A DNA stretch of 25,919 nucleotides from Desulfuromusa sp. (GTDB taxonomy: Bacteria; Desulfobacterota; Desulfuromonadia; Desulfuromonadales; Geopsychrobacteraceae): NCBI GenBank assembly GCA_021157505.1, contig JAGGWI010000187.1:1-25919 (forward strand), given 5' to 3'. The position numbers and the translations under genes are program-made. The stretch's first letter is position 1. Each line of letters starts with the position of its first letter. Below, piece by piece: positions 1-7,215 of this stretch. The notes beneath the pieces are model-generated. The model did no database searches. It was not told the origin of the DNA and saw nothing but the letters and a program-made list of their open reading frames with translations.

Positions 1-2450
1 CGCTGTCGCAACCGATCAAGGAACCAGCGACGAAACTGATCTGCGTCAAAAATACCATGCAGATAGGTTCCCCAGATATGCTCACACCCGGCACGACAAC
101 CACCAATCTCCTCCCCATCTTCACGGGAAATCAACGGCTTAAGGTTTTCTCCACGACTGGTTCCGTGGTGTATTTCATAACCTACAACCGTTTCGCCGGA
201 TGGTAAATGGGTTGCCCGGCAACGGGTCATGGTCTTATCGGGTTGCAGAGTCGTTGACAGCGGCAACAGACCGAGCCCCTGACAATTTTCACCGGAAGAT
301 TCAATCCCGTGTGGATCAGCAATTTCATCCCCCATAAATTGGTAGCCACCACAGATACCAACAATCTCCGTTGCCCCGGTTTCAGCCAACTGGCGGATCG
401 CTGCAGCCAAACCCGAGGTCATTAAATAGTCGAGATCAGTGATCACATTTTTTGTTCCCGGCAGGATAACCGCGTCCGGTTGCCCCAGTTCGGCAACCTG
501 ACACACCCGGCGCAGGTGGACATCAGCCTCAATCCGTAGAGCATCAACATCGGTAAAATTGGAGATGTGGGGCAGGTCGATCAGGGCTATATCAAGAGTC
601 TCGCTCCCCGGTTTATTGCTATCAAGAACGCCATCCTTAAAATCGACCGAATCTTCCTCGGGCAGACCGAGATTCTGAAGGTAGGGAACAATGCCAAAAA
701 AGGGTTTCCCGGTGCGTAGAGTTGTTTGCTCTAAAGCATCACCAAGAAGAGTCTTATCACCACGGAAACGGTTGATGACAAACCCACTCACCTGGCTTCT
801 CTCCCATTCATTAAGCAGTTCCAGCGTGCCGACAAAGGAAGCAAACACCCCGCCACGATCAATATCCCCAACCAAGAGAACTTTTGCAGCGGCATGGCGT
901 GCCATGTTCATATTGACAATATCGCGCGATTTCAGATTGATTTCAGCCGGACTCCCCGCCCCTTCGAGAACCATCACCTGATGTTCCGCTGCGAGGCTGT
1001 CGTAACACTGCTGAACCTGGGTAAAAATCTCCCCGCGCCGCTCAGCGTAAATCCTAAAATCCATCGTTTCCAGAACCTTACCGCAAACAATCACCTGTGA
1101 AGCGACGGAACTACTTGGTTTAAGGAGGACCGGATTCATCCTGACATCGGCATCGAGACGACAGGCTTGCGCTTGCAGCAGCTGTGCTCGACCCATTTCA
1201 CCCCCCTGGGAGGTGATGCCCGAATTAAGCGACATGTTCTGTGCCTTGAATGGTGCAACAGAAACGCCATCCTGATGGAGAATGCGACACAGGGCGGCAG
1301 TCAAAATAGACTTTCCAGCATTGGAGCCGGTCCCCTGAAACATGATCGCCGGGGTGCTGTCCTTTTTCAACTGAACCGTGGTCAGGTTAAAGCACTGACG
1401 CAATTCTTCAACCAAACGTTGCTGCTCTACTGACGGCCGAATTGCAATCCGGAAATAGCAACTCATAAGGCCTGGAAAATTATCACAGACACGTATTATT
1501 ATCCCTTTTTTCAATAGTTTATCAGCTACTTGCTGAGAAGTTACTTTAGTATTAACAAGTTTCACCAGAAGAAAATTAGCGTCACTGGAAAGGGGGGATA
1601 AGGGAGGAATTGCCTTTAGTTGCTCAAAAAGTTTATGGCGCTGCTGCTTGATATAATTTCGACTCTGCAGAAGAAAATCATGATCCTGTAACGCCCGAAT
1701 TCCCACTGCTTGAGCCAGACTGTTGACCGACCAATTGGGACGTAACTGCCGCATAGCAGTAACAATTTTTTTATCAGCCAGAGCATAACCGAGGCGTAAA
1801 CCGGGAATCCCCCACCCTTTGGTCATCGATTGAATAATGATCAGATTTGCAGGCCGTTGCTGCCGCAAAGATTGTTGCGGATCAGAGAGGTCAATGAAAG
1901 ATTCGTCAATAATAAAATAGTTTTCCGGGTGATCCAGAATCACTTGCCGTAATAATCGGGGATCGCACAGTTTCCCGGTAGGATTGTTGGGATGACCCAA
2001 AATAACCAAATGATCCTCGGTCAATCTTGCCGCCAATTGATCCAGGTTGAGCTGAAAATCATCCTCCTGACGAAGTGGCAAATAGTCAACCGGCAAACCA
2101 GTCGCTGCTGCTAAACTGACATAATCACCATAACTGGGAACTGGAACCAGCAGCCGTTGCTGGGGTAAAACCTGCGGCAGCAGAAAAAGGAGTTCACTGG
2201 CCCCATTACCAACGATCACTTCTGCAGGATCAATCTGGTGCCGGTCTGCCAGTGCCCTGACCATTTCTTCTGCTTCAGGGTCAGGATAATGGACCAGGGT
2301 ACTGATCTGAGAGCTGATCAGAGGGCGCAACCATTCCGGGAATCCAAAGGGGTTGATACTGGCAGAGAAATCGAGTAACTCCTCTACCGGTAATCCGCTG
2401 ATTTGACTGGCATGGCTTAAATTACCGCCGTGTTTTTGTACCAGATTCAT
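1..2450 (-). CDS. cobD-cobQ: CobD-CobQ fusion: threonine-phosphate decarboxylase / cobyric acid synthase (3' partial)
   Basis: One uninterrupted frame runs from the ATG at 2450 off the left edge (816 codons visible; I followed the frame through and saw no stop). Residues 1 to about 369 are a fold-type I PLP enzyme of the CobD/CobC type, with the lysine motif SMTKGWGIPGLRLGY (PLP lysine K211) and the usual family ending YFRIAIR. CobD makes (R)-1-aminopropanol phosphate from threonine phosphate. From residue 370 (MFQGTGSNAGKS, P-loop) it becomes CobQ/CbiP, the ATP- and glutamine-dependent amidase that makes cobyric acid. The glutaminase nucleophile is C700 in GICGGY and the histidine H798 in YLHG. 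About 40-50 C-terminal residues should lie outside the window. The start overlaps the cobS stop by 4 bases (ATGA). CobQ could also start internally at 1343, but I see no ribosome site there. Family calls are secure; joint action of the two halves is inferred. Confidence 0.95.
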   Translation of the reverse strand, partial: MNLVQKHGGNLSHASQISGLPVEELLDFSASINPFGFPEWLRPLISSQISTLVHYPDPEAEEMVRALADRHQIDPAEVIVGNGASELLFLLPQVLPQQRLLVPVPSYGDYVSLAAATGLPVDYLPLRQEDDFQLNLDQLAARLTEDHLVILGHPNNPTGKLCDPRLLRQVILDHPENYFIIDESFIDLSDPQQSLRQQRPANLIIIQSMTKGWGIPGLRLGYALADKKIVTAMRQLRPNWSVNSLAQAVGIRALQDHDFLLQSRNYIKQQRHKLFEQLKAIPPLSPLSSDANFLLVKLVNTKVTSQQVADKLLKKGIIIRVCDNFPGLMSCYFRIAIRPSVEQQRLVEELRQCFNLTTVQLKKDSTPAIMFQGTGSNAGKSILTAALCRILHQDGVSVAPFKAQNMSLNSGITSQGGEMGRAQLLQAQACRLDADVRMNPVLLKPSSSVASQVIVCGKVLETMDFRIYAERRGEIFTQVQQCYDSLAAEHQVMVLEGAGSPAEINLKSRDIVNMNMARHAAAKVLLVGDIDRGGVFASFVGTLELLNEWERSQVSGFVINRFRGDKTLLGDALEQTTLRTGKPFFGIVPYLQNLGLPEEDSVDFKDGVLDSNKPGSETLDIALIDLPHISNFTDVDALRIEADVHLRRVCQVAELGQPDAVILPGTKNVITDLDYLMTSGLAAAIRQLAETGATEIVGICGGYQFMGDEIADPHGIESSGENCQGLGLLPLSTTLQPDKTMTRCRATHLPSGETVVGYEIHHGTSRGENLKPLISREDGEEIGGCRAGCEHIWGTYLHGIFDADQFRRWFLDRLRQ

Positions 2451-3205
2451 GACAGTAACCCCTGCTGGGCAAGAATAATGACACAAAGTGGTGGCAATAA
2501 CTCCATCAACTCGCAGGTTGCCCCCAGAGTGTCACCGGTAAACCCACCAATTTTACGCAAGCTGTAATGACCGAGCAGCCAGAGACTAAGACTGAAAATG
2601 GCAACGACAGCTAATCCTGCGCCGCCCAGTAATGAGAGAGTAACAACAAACAGCATCCCCAGGACTATCCCAAAGCGGGACCAGCTGAAATTGTTGGCAG
2701 TAAAAGCCGCAGTCCCCTCCTGACGGGCATAGGGGAGCCAACTGCTGACCACCACAATGGAACAGCGCCCGACAAAGGGGATCAACAAAATGACCTGCCA
2801 GCGCCAAGCGTCCGGCAGTGAAATGAGCAGCATCAATTTAAGCAGCAAAACCAGAACCAGCGCTGTCACCCCCATCGGTCCTGAACGGCTGTCCTTCATG
2901 ATTTCCAACATCTTCTCACGGCCACGGCTACTGAAAAAAGCATCGGCGCTATCAGCAAGCCCATCCAGATGCAGGGCACCAGAAACCGCAATCATCACCA
3001 GCAATAACAGCACACTCGCAACCGGGACCGGTAACAGCCAACGAAAGATAAGATCCGCAGCCACCATCACTAAGCCGATCAGTAGTCCCACCAGCGGATA
3101 CCATTCAGGACTTTTGTGAAAGGCTGATTCATCACCACACCAGGACTCTGGAACCGGGACAATGGTGAGGAATCGCACTGCGGAAAAGAATGATTCTGAT
3201 CTCAT
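2447..3205 (-). CDS. cobS: Adenosylcobinamide-GDP ribazoletransferase (cobalamin synthase)
   Basis: CobS is the integral membrane enzyme that joins adenosylcobinamide-GDP to alpha-ribazole (or its phosphate), the last assembly step of the nucleotide loop. The 252-residue protein is of usual length. It opens with the family's FFSAVRFLTIVPVP segment, carries the aspartate-rich HLDGLADSADAF motif near residues 78-90, has several hydrophobic membrane segments, and ends with a GGFTGDTLGATCE segment. The start overlaps the end of cobT by 4 bases and its end overlaps cobD-cobQ by 4 bases, so translation is probably coupled along the operon. Expression should follow the riboswitch upstream of cobU. 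Confidence 0.95.
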   Translation of the reverse strand: MRSESFFSAVRFLTIVPVPESWCGDESAFHKSPEWYPLVGLLIGLVMVAADLIFRWLLPVPVASVLLLLVMIAVSGALHLDGLADSADAFFSSRGREKMLEIMKDSRSGPMGVTALVLVLLLKLMLLISLPDAWRWQVILLIPFVGRCSIVVVSSWLPYARQEGTAAFTANNFSWSRFGIVLGMLFVVTLSLLGGAGLAVVAIFSLSLWLLGHYSLRKIGGFTGDTLGATCELMELLPPLCVIILAQQGLLS

Positions 3206-4269
3206 TTTGCCTCAGATACAGCAGCTTCGCTGAATGTCGCCATTTCGGTTAAAATACCTACCGCCCCGTCGACCAGATTCATGGCAACAGCCGCACCGGT
3301 CCCCTCTCCAAGACGAAACTGCAGATCGAGAAGCGGTTCTTTTCCCAGATCAGCAAGTGCAGCGACCTGCCCCTTTTCAACGCTGCGGTGTGCTGCAATC
3401 ATATATTCCACACTTTTCGGCGCCAAACGACCGGCCAACAAAGCTCCAACAGTGGAGATGAATCCATCAATCACTATCGGCTTACCTGCTGCTGCTGCAC
3501 CCAGAATCAATCCAGCAATCCCGGCAATTTCAAACCCACCAACCTTACTCAATACGTCAATCGGATCGGCAGGATCCGGTTGATTGAGGGCAAGAGCCTT
3601 TTCAAGGATAATAATTTTATTTTCCAGTTGAGCATCATTCAACCCGGTTCCACGTCCGACCACCTCGGCAACCGGAAGCTGACAGAAGGTTGCAACCATC
3701 GCACTACTTGGTGAGGTGTTGCCGATTCCCATATCTCCGGTACCAAATAGATCGGTAGAATCTGCGATTTCATCAGCTACACGGATGCCAGCCTCAATCG
3801 CCTCAATCGCCTGCTCCCGACTCATCGCTGCCCCAACTGCAAAGTTGGCGGTTCCGGGGGCTATTTTTTGATCGATAATGTTGCCCCTCTTTGCCAGTTC
3901 AGTGAGATCACCTGCAACCCCCATATCGACAATTTTAACGGCTGCTCCCGCCTGTTTTGCCAGGACATTGATCCCGGCAAAGCCATTAACAAAACCCCGC
4001 ACCATCTCCACTGTGACCTCTTTGGGAAAAAGGCTCACCCCCGCCGCCGTGATGCCATGATCAGCCGCCATAATAACGATAGTTTTACGCTTGACAGAGG
4101 GACGGACAGTGCCACAGATACCGGCTAAATCCAGTGCCAGATCCATCATCCGCCCTAACGCCCAGTGGGGCATAATCAGCTGATCCAGACGTTCCTTTGC
4201 CTGTGCCCGGATAGCCTCATCCTGACCTTTAATTGCGTTGATAGTTTTATTCAAGAGATCCATATTCAC
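3202..4269 (-). CDS. cobT: Nicotinate-nucleotide:dimethylbenzimidazole phosphoribosyltransferase
   Basis: CobT transfers the phosphoribosyl group of nicotinate mononucleotide to the lower-ligand base, giving alpha-ribazole phosphate. At 355 residues it has the family length. Visible motifs are AADHGI (69-73), the FGTGDMGIGNTSPSSA phosphate-binding segment (about 175-190) and GEGTGAA with the presumed catalytic glutamate E322. The start is a GTG at 4269 that overlaps the cobU stop as GTGA. An ATG two codons in (4263) is the alternative; an AAAGGA about 11 bases before the GTG favours the GTG. Which lower-ligand base is used cannot be told from this gene; no bluB or bza genes are in view. Confidence 0.95.
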   Translation of the reverse strand: MNMDLLNKTINAIKGQDEAIRAQAKERLDQLIMPHWALGRMMDLALDLAGICGTVRPSVKRKTIVIMAADHGITAAGVSLFPKEVTVEMVRGFVNGFAGINVLAKQAGAAVKIVDMGVAGDLTELAKRGNIIDQKIAPGTANFAVGAAMSREQAIEAIEAGIRVADEIADSTDLFGTGDMGIGNTSPSSAMVATFCQLPVAEVVGRGTGLNDAQLENKIIILEKALALNQPDPADPIDVLSKVGGFEIAGIAGLILGAAAAGKPIVIDGFISTVGALLAGRLAPKSVEYMIAAHRSVEKGQVAALADLGKEPLLDLQFRLGEGTGAAVAMNLVDGAVGILTEMATFSEAAVSEAK

Positions 4270-4841
4270 TTCGGTACTGTTCCTTTCATCACAAGGGGGA
4301 TACCGGAAACGACAAAAACAGCCTCGTCGGCCAGTTTTGCAATCGTCTGGTTACACCGCCCCAGACAGTCCCGATAATGGCGTGAGATGGCATCAGCAGG
4401 AACCAGACCCATCCCCAGTTCATTGGTAACAAAAATAATCGTCTGCCCCCGCTGTCGACAAACATTGACCAGCTCGGTACAACAATCACTGATTTGTTGC
4501 TCGCTCAGGGAGTCCCCCTTTTTTTCTGCTTCGTAGAGGAGATTGTTAATCCACAGAGTCAAACAATCAATCAGAAGAACATCAAAATCCCCCAATCGAT
4601 CAATTGCTGCACTCAAATCAAGGGGAGCTTCAATGGTTTTCCACCCCTTACCTGCCCGCTGCTGTTGATGCAGCTTAATCCGACCCTCCATCTCATCATC
4701 TATCTGCGGACAGGTTGCCAGATAAGCACGACAACCCGGAAAACTTTCAGCAAGCTCCTGAGCATAGGCACTTTTACCGCTGCGGCAACCACCACTGATA
4801 AAGATCAACCGGTTAGCAGCATTTGTTTTAGACTTTGGCAT
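4266..4841 (-). CDS. cobU: Adenosylcobinamide kinase / adenosylcobinamide-phosphate guanylyltransferase
   Basis: CobU phosphorylates adenosylcobinamide and then attaches GMP, preparing it for CobS. The 191-residue protein has the P-loop GGCRSGKS at 17-24, the RIKLHQQQR segment whose H58 is the expected guanylylated histidine, and the LLIDCLTLWINN strand. I chose the ATG at 4841. The frame stays open to a TTG at 4895, but that TTG lies inside the upstream terminator hairpin and would add 18 residues not found in the family (CobU is usually about 180). The Shine-Dalgarno sequence is weak (CGGATCACCTC before the ATG). It is the first gene of the riboswitch-controlled cob operon. Confidence 0.93.
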   Translation of the reverse strand: MPKSKTNAANRLIFISGGCRSGKSAYAQELAESFPGCRAYLATCPQIDDEMEGRIKLHQQQRAGKGWKTIEAPLDLSAAIDRLGDFDVLLIDCLTLWINNLLYEAEKKGDSLSEQQISDCCTELVNVCRQRGQTIIFVTNELGMGLVPADAISRHYRDCLGRCNQTIAKLADEAVFVVSGIPLVMKGTVPK

Positions 4842-4869
4842 GAGGTGATCCGATAAAATCAACCAATTG

Positions 4870-4910
4870 AAATTAAAAAATCCCGGAGCCTGCAACTGAG
4901 GCTTCGGGAT
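4870..4910 (-). terminator. Intrinsic terminator of the cobalamin riboswitch (attenuator)
   Basis: Read leftward, an 11-base stem (arms 4900-4910 and 4880-4890, one A-C mismatch) with a 9-base loop is followed by six T residues and an AT-rich tract. It lies between the B12 aptamer and the cobU start, so it is the likely expression platform: B12 binding should favour the terminator and shut off the operon. The competing antiterminator pairing was not worked out. Confidence 0.85.
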
Positions 4911-4939
4911 ACCGTTTATTATCCATAAAAATATCTGCT

Positions 4940-5075
4940 CGGGTTCTTACTCCACGAAGTTCAAGCAGGGTGGCTCAATAGAGGTGAAGTATCTGACTTG
5001 CAAAGAATAACTCTGCTTACAGTGGCGGGTCCGTGACGGATTCACACCGTCTTCCTTTCCTCCTATGCCTTTTAT
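4940..5075 (-). ncRNA. Cobalamin riboswitch upstream of cobU
   Basis: The leftward strand carries the conserved blocks of the cobalamin aptamer in order: GGTGTGAATCCGTCACGGAC, then CCGCCACTGTAAGC, then AAGTCAGATACTTC, then GAGCCACC (the B12 box region). It sits upstream of four cobalamin genes and is followed by an intrinsic terminator, so transcriptional control by adenosylcobalamin or a related corrinoid is expected. The outer limits are approximate; the 5' end is set by the predicted transcription start near 5075. Confidence 0.93.
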
Positions 5076-5082
5076 GCTGTTG

Positions 5083-5111
5083 ATTAGAAGCCAAAAGAAA
5101 TAGTTCTGCAA
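5083..5111 (-). promoter_or_regulatory. Candidate sigma-70 promoter of the cob operon
   Basis: On the leftward strand TTGCAG (5111-5106) is separated by 17 bases from TCTAAT (5088-5083, five of six matches to TATAAT). The predicted start near 5075 is just ahead of the riboswitch aptamer, which fits well. The -35 match is weak. Confidence 0.5.
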
Positions 5112-5127
5112 GTAAAAAATAATTAAC

Positions 5128-5296
5128 CTAGGAGGTTGTCGGACTATACGGACTGAAGCGAAAATTCGGAGGTTTGAGAACAGTTTTTAGCTCGTTTGCA
5201 GGCCCATAGCCATAGCTATGGGGCAAAAAGGAGCTAAAGAATGGGCCAAACAAACGGATTTGCAGCCAGTTCATGGATAGTCCGACAACCTCCTAG
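5128..5296. mobile_element. MITE-like element with perfect 20-base terminal inverted repeats
   Basis: The ends CTAGGAGGTTGTCGGACTAT (5128-5147) and its exact reverse complement (5277-5296) bound a 169-base stretch with no credible reading frame. The centre holds further palindromes: TTTTAGCTC/GAGCTAAAG around CCCATAGC/GCTATGGGG. The outermost CTAG is itself palindromic and fits YTAR, a target duplicated by some IS5-family elements, so it could be a 4-base target duplication rather than part of the repeat. This is the structure of a non-autonomous miniature transposable element. The parent transposase is not in the window and its family is not established. Confidence 0.75.
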
Positions 5297-5336
5297 CAGC
5301 CTGTTGATGTGAAAAACAGTATTTTCCAGGCTACTG
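5297..5336. repeat. Short inverted repeat, possible remnant of a dispersed element
   Basis: Directly after the MITE-like element lies an AGCCTG (5298-5303) to CAGGCT (5327-5332) inverted pair around TTGATGTGAAAAACAG. Similar CTGTTGA-AAAAACAG strings are, from memory, common in dispersed repeats of related genomes, but this cannot be checked here. The rest of 5337-5504 shows nothing beyond a plain leader for the next gene. Confidence 0.3.
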
Positions 5337-5504
5337 ATATTGTTAGAAAAATCTACATTCTACATTCGAAACAGCGCCAGCGAAGAAATTGTCTGATAAA
5401 AAAAGTTGCAGGATTCTATTCCACAGCGTAGCATCCCGCTCCATAATCATCCTGAGTTTAAATAATAGTAACTTTATGGCAATAGATAGATAAAGGATCT
5501 ACAC

Positions 5505-6752
5505 ATGGGAACCCTCCCGATATTATTGAAAAACCAAGATATTTTATTACTTGGCGGTGGTGTAGTAGCACTACAAAAAGCCAGAGTTCTGGTAAAAAAT
5601 AATATTATATTTACCCTGATTGCTGCTGAAATTTGTCCAGAAATAAAACGATTAGGAATCACTATTCACCAGCAGAAACTCACCGAAAACAACCTAAAAG
5701 ATGCGACAATTATTGTCGATGCCACCGGCAGTACTGAAGTTACAGATTTAGTTCTTAAGGAGAAAAAGCACCGTTTTCTCCTCTACAACTGTGTCGACCA
5801 GCCTGCTCTTTGTGACTTCTATTTTTCGTCTCTACTTAACTATGGGAACTTGAAGATTGCAGTTTCCACTGATGGCTGCAGTCCTGCCATAGGACAGATT
5901 GTCAGGGATAAGATTGCCACCATTATTCCTGAAAAGATTGAAACGTTACTTGAAGAAACCGGGCGGAATCGAGACCGGGGAATCATCAATACGGTAGAGA
6001 CAAAAGAGCAGTGTCAAAAACTCCTTTCCACCGTCTATCTTATCGGTTGTGGTCCCGGAGATATTGATCTCCTGACCCTGAAAGCCTATCGAACTATCCA
6101 ACAAATTGATGTGGTTCTCTATGACCAACTGGTCACTCAGGAAATTCTTGATCTGGTTCCACAACATGCACAACGGATCTCAGTGGGAAAACAAAAAGGT
6201 GAGCACAGTTTTCGTCAAGAACAGATTAATGAAATGATCTATGAACAGGCGAAATCAGGTTCAAAAATAGCCCGGTTGAAAAGCGGGGATCCCTATATTT
6301 TTGGACGAGGTGCCGAAGAGGCGGAATATCTCATCAAACGGGGGGTTCGGGTTGAAGTTATCAATGGCCTCAGCTCAGCAATTGCCGGTCCAAGCTGTGC
6401 CGGGATTCCACCAACAGCACGTGGCTACGCGACAAACATGTCTGTTGTTTCAGCCCATCTAGCCGGCAATAAAATCAATACCGACTGGCTGCCGCTGTTG
6501 CAGATTCCAAATCATACCACCATCGTTTTAATGGGGCTCAGCTTTGCGACACAAATCTCCGCAAAAGCCCTGAAATCTGGAGCCGACAAGGCAACTCCCG
6601 TCGCAATCATTTCCAATGCGTCCCGACCTGATCAACAGACCATTATTACCGATCTGGAACATCTACCGACCGCTGCTTCAGGGGCACAGAGACCCGCAAT
6701 TCTGGTGATCGGCAATGTTGTTAACTTACACCAGATATTGCAGAATCAATAA
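5505..6752 (+). CDS. CysG-like precorrin-2 dehydrogenase / uroporphyrinogen-III C-methyltransferase
   Basis: A two-domain tetrapyrrole enzyme of 415 residues. The N-terminal part is a Rossmann NAD-dependent precorrin-2 dehydrogenase (LLLGGGVVALQKA, glycines 17-19; NCVDQP with D98; STDGCSP with S121, matching the aspartate and serine of the CysG/Met8 active site). From about residue 177 it is an S-adenosylmethionine uroporphyrinogen-III methyltransferase (VYLIGCGPGDIDLLTLKA at 178-194; RLKSGDPYIFGRG near 260). It should make precorrin-2 and oxidise it to sirohydrochlorin for siroheme, cobalamin or the alternative haem route. The linker between the domains is about 40 residues shorter than in E. 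coli CysG (457 residues), so part of the helical chelatase/dimerisation region is reduced. The ATG at 5505 follows AAAGGA. It lies divergently from the cob operon. Confidence 0.9.
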   Translation: MGTLPILLKNQDILLLGGGVVALQKARVLVKNNIIFTLIAAEICPEIKRLGITIHQQKLTENNLKDATIIVDATGSTEVTDLVLKEKKHRFLLYNCVDQPALCDFYFSSLLNYGNLKIAVSTDGCSPAIGQIVRDKIATIIPEKIETLLEETGRNRDRGIINTVETKEQCQKLLSTVYLIGCGPGDIDLLTLKAYRTIQQIDVVLYDQLVTQEILDLVPQHAQRISVGKQKGEHSFRQEQINEMIYEQAKSGSKIARLKSGDPYIFGRGAEEAEYLIKRGVRVEVINGLSSAIAGPSCAGIPPTARGYATNMSVVSAHLAGNKINTDWLPLLQIPNHTTIVLMGLSFATQISAKALKSGADKATPVAIISNASRPDQQTIITDLEHLPTAASGAQRPAILVIGNVVNLHQILQNQ

Positions 6753-6797
6753 AGGGGAAGGAAAATACGGAAGAGTAAAAATTGTAACTCTACACGA

Positions 6798-7088
6798 TCA
6801 TTTATCGCTCTTAAAATCATTCAACCGGGTCACATAGGGGCAGTCATCTGGTAAAATTCCCGTTGGGATTAATTCCGGGGTTAAGTGAGCACATTCGGGA
6901 TTCAGTTCAGAGCGTTGCTCATAGATTCTGCAACGTTTGGTCTCCAGATCGAGATACTGACAGGGTGTATTGCTAAAAAAAATCTTGCCGCGATATTCAT
7001 ATTTTTCATAACAACAACGACCACAGTGGTCACAGATTTCTTCCCATATCACAGAACCTGTCAGTAAGTTTTCCTTGCTTTCATCCAT
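6798..7088 (-). CDS. Small cysteine-cluster protein, YcgN/YkgJ type
   Basis: A 96-residue cytoplasmic protein with the pattern ICDHCGRCCYEKY, then NTPCQYLD, KRCRIYEQR, ECAHLTPE and DDCPYV. The spaced cysteines match the CxxCGxCC family (YkgJ/YcgN, UPF0153/UPF0260), thought to bind zinc or an iron-sulfur centre; function unknown. I use the ATG at 7088, preceded by GTGAGGTTGAGA. A GTG four codons upstream (7100) lies before that ribosome site and is less likely. It converges with the CysG-like gene 46 bases away, with no convincing terminator between them. Confidence 0.8.
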   Translation of the reverse strand: MDESKENLLTGSVIWEEICDHCGRCCYEKYEYRGKIFFSNTPCQYLDLETKRCRIYEQRSELNPECAHLTPELIPTGILPDDCPYVTRLNDFKSDK

Positions 7089-7150
7089 TCTCAACCTCAC
7101 TACCCATATAAATCCGAACTTTCATCTCATACCATAGCAACAACTGTTGA

Positions 7151-7179
7151 TTGACAATATTTAAAAATGACCCTACTTT
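7151..7179 (+). promoter_or_regulatory. Candidate promoter of the MFS transporter gene
   Basis: A perfect TTGACA (7151-7156) is followed after 17 bases by TACTTT (7174-7179). The -10 is a poor match, so this is tentative. The predicted start gives a leader of about 30 bases before the ATG at 7216. Confidence 0.45.
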
Positions 7180-7215
7180 GATTCAATTAGAATTGGTCTT
7201 ATCGGGAGAACATAT

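Noticed and set aside
1341..1343. Separate cobQ gene starting at the internal methionine
   Set aside because: No stop separates it from CobD, no ribosome site precedes it, and the two domains are in phase, so one fused protein is the simpler reading. It remains possible as a secondary start.
691..1433. Three short rightward open frames
   Set aside because: They lie antisense within the confirmed CobQ part of the fused frame and show no family motifs or ribosome sites.
4842..4895. N-terminal extension of CobU from TTG 4895
   Set aside because: It falls inside the attenuator hairpin and T-run and adds residues foreign to the family.
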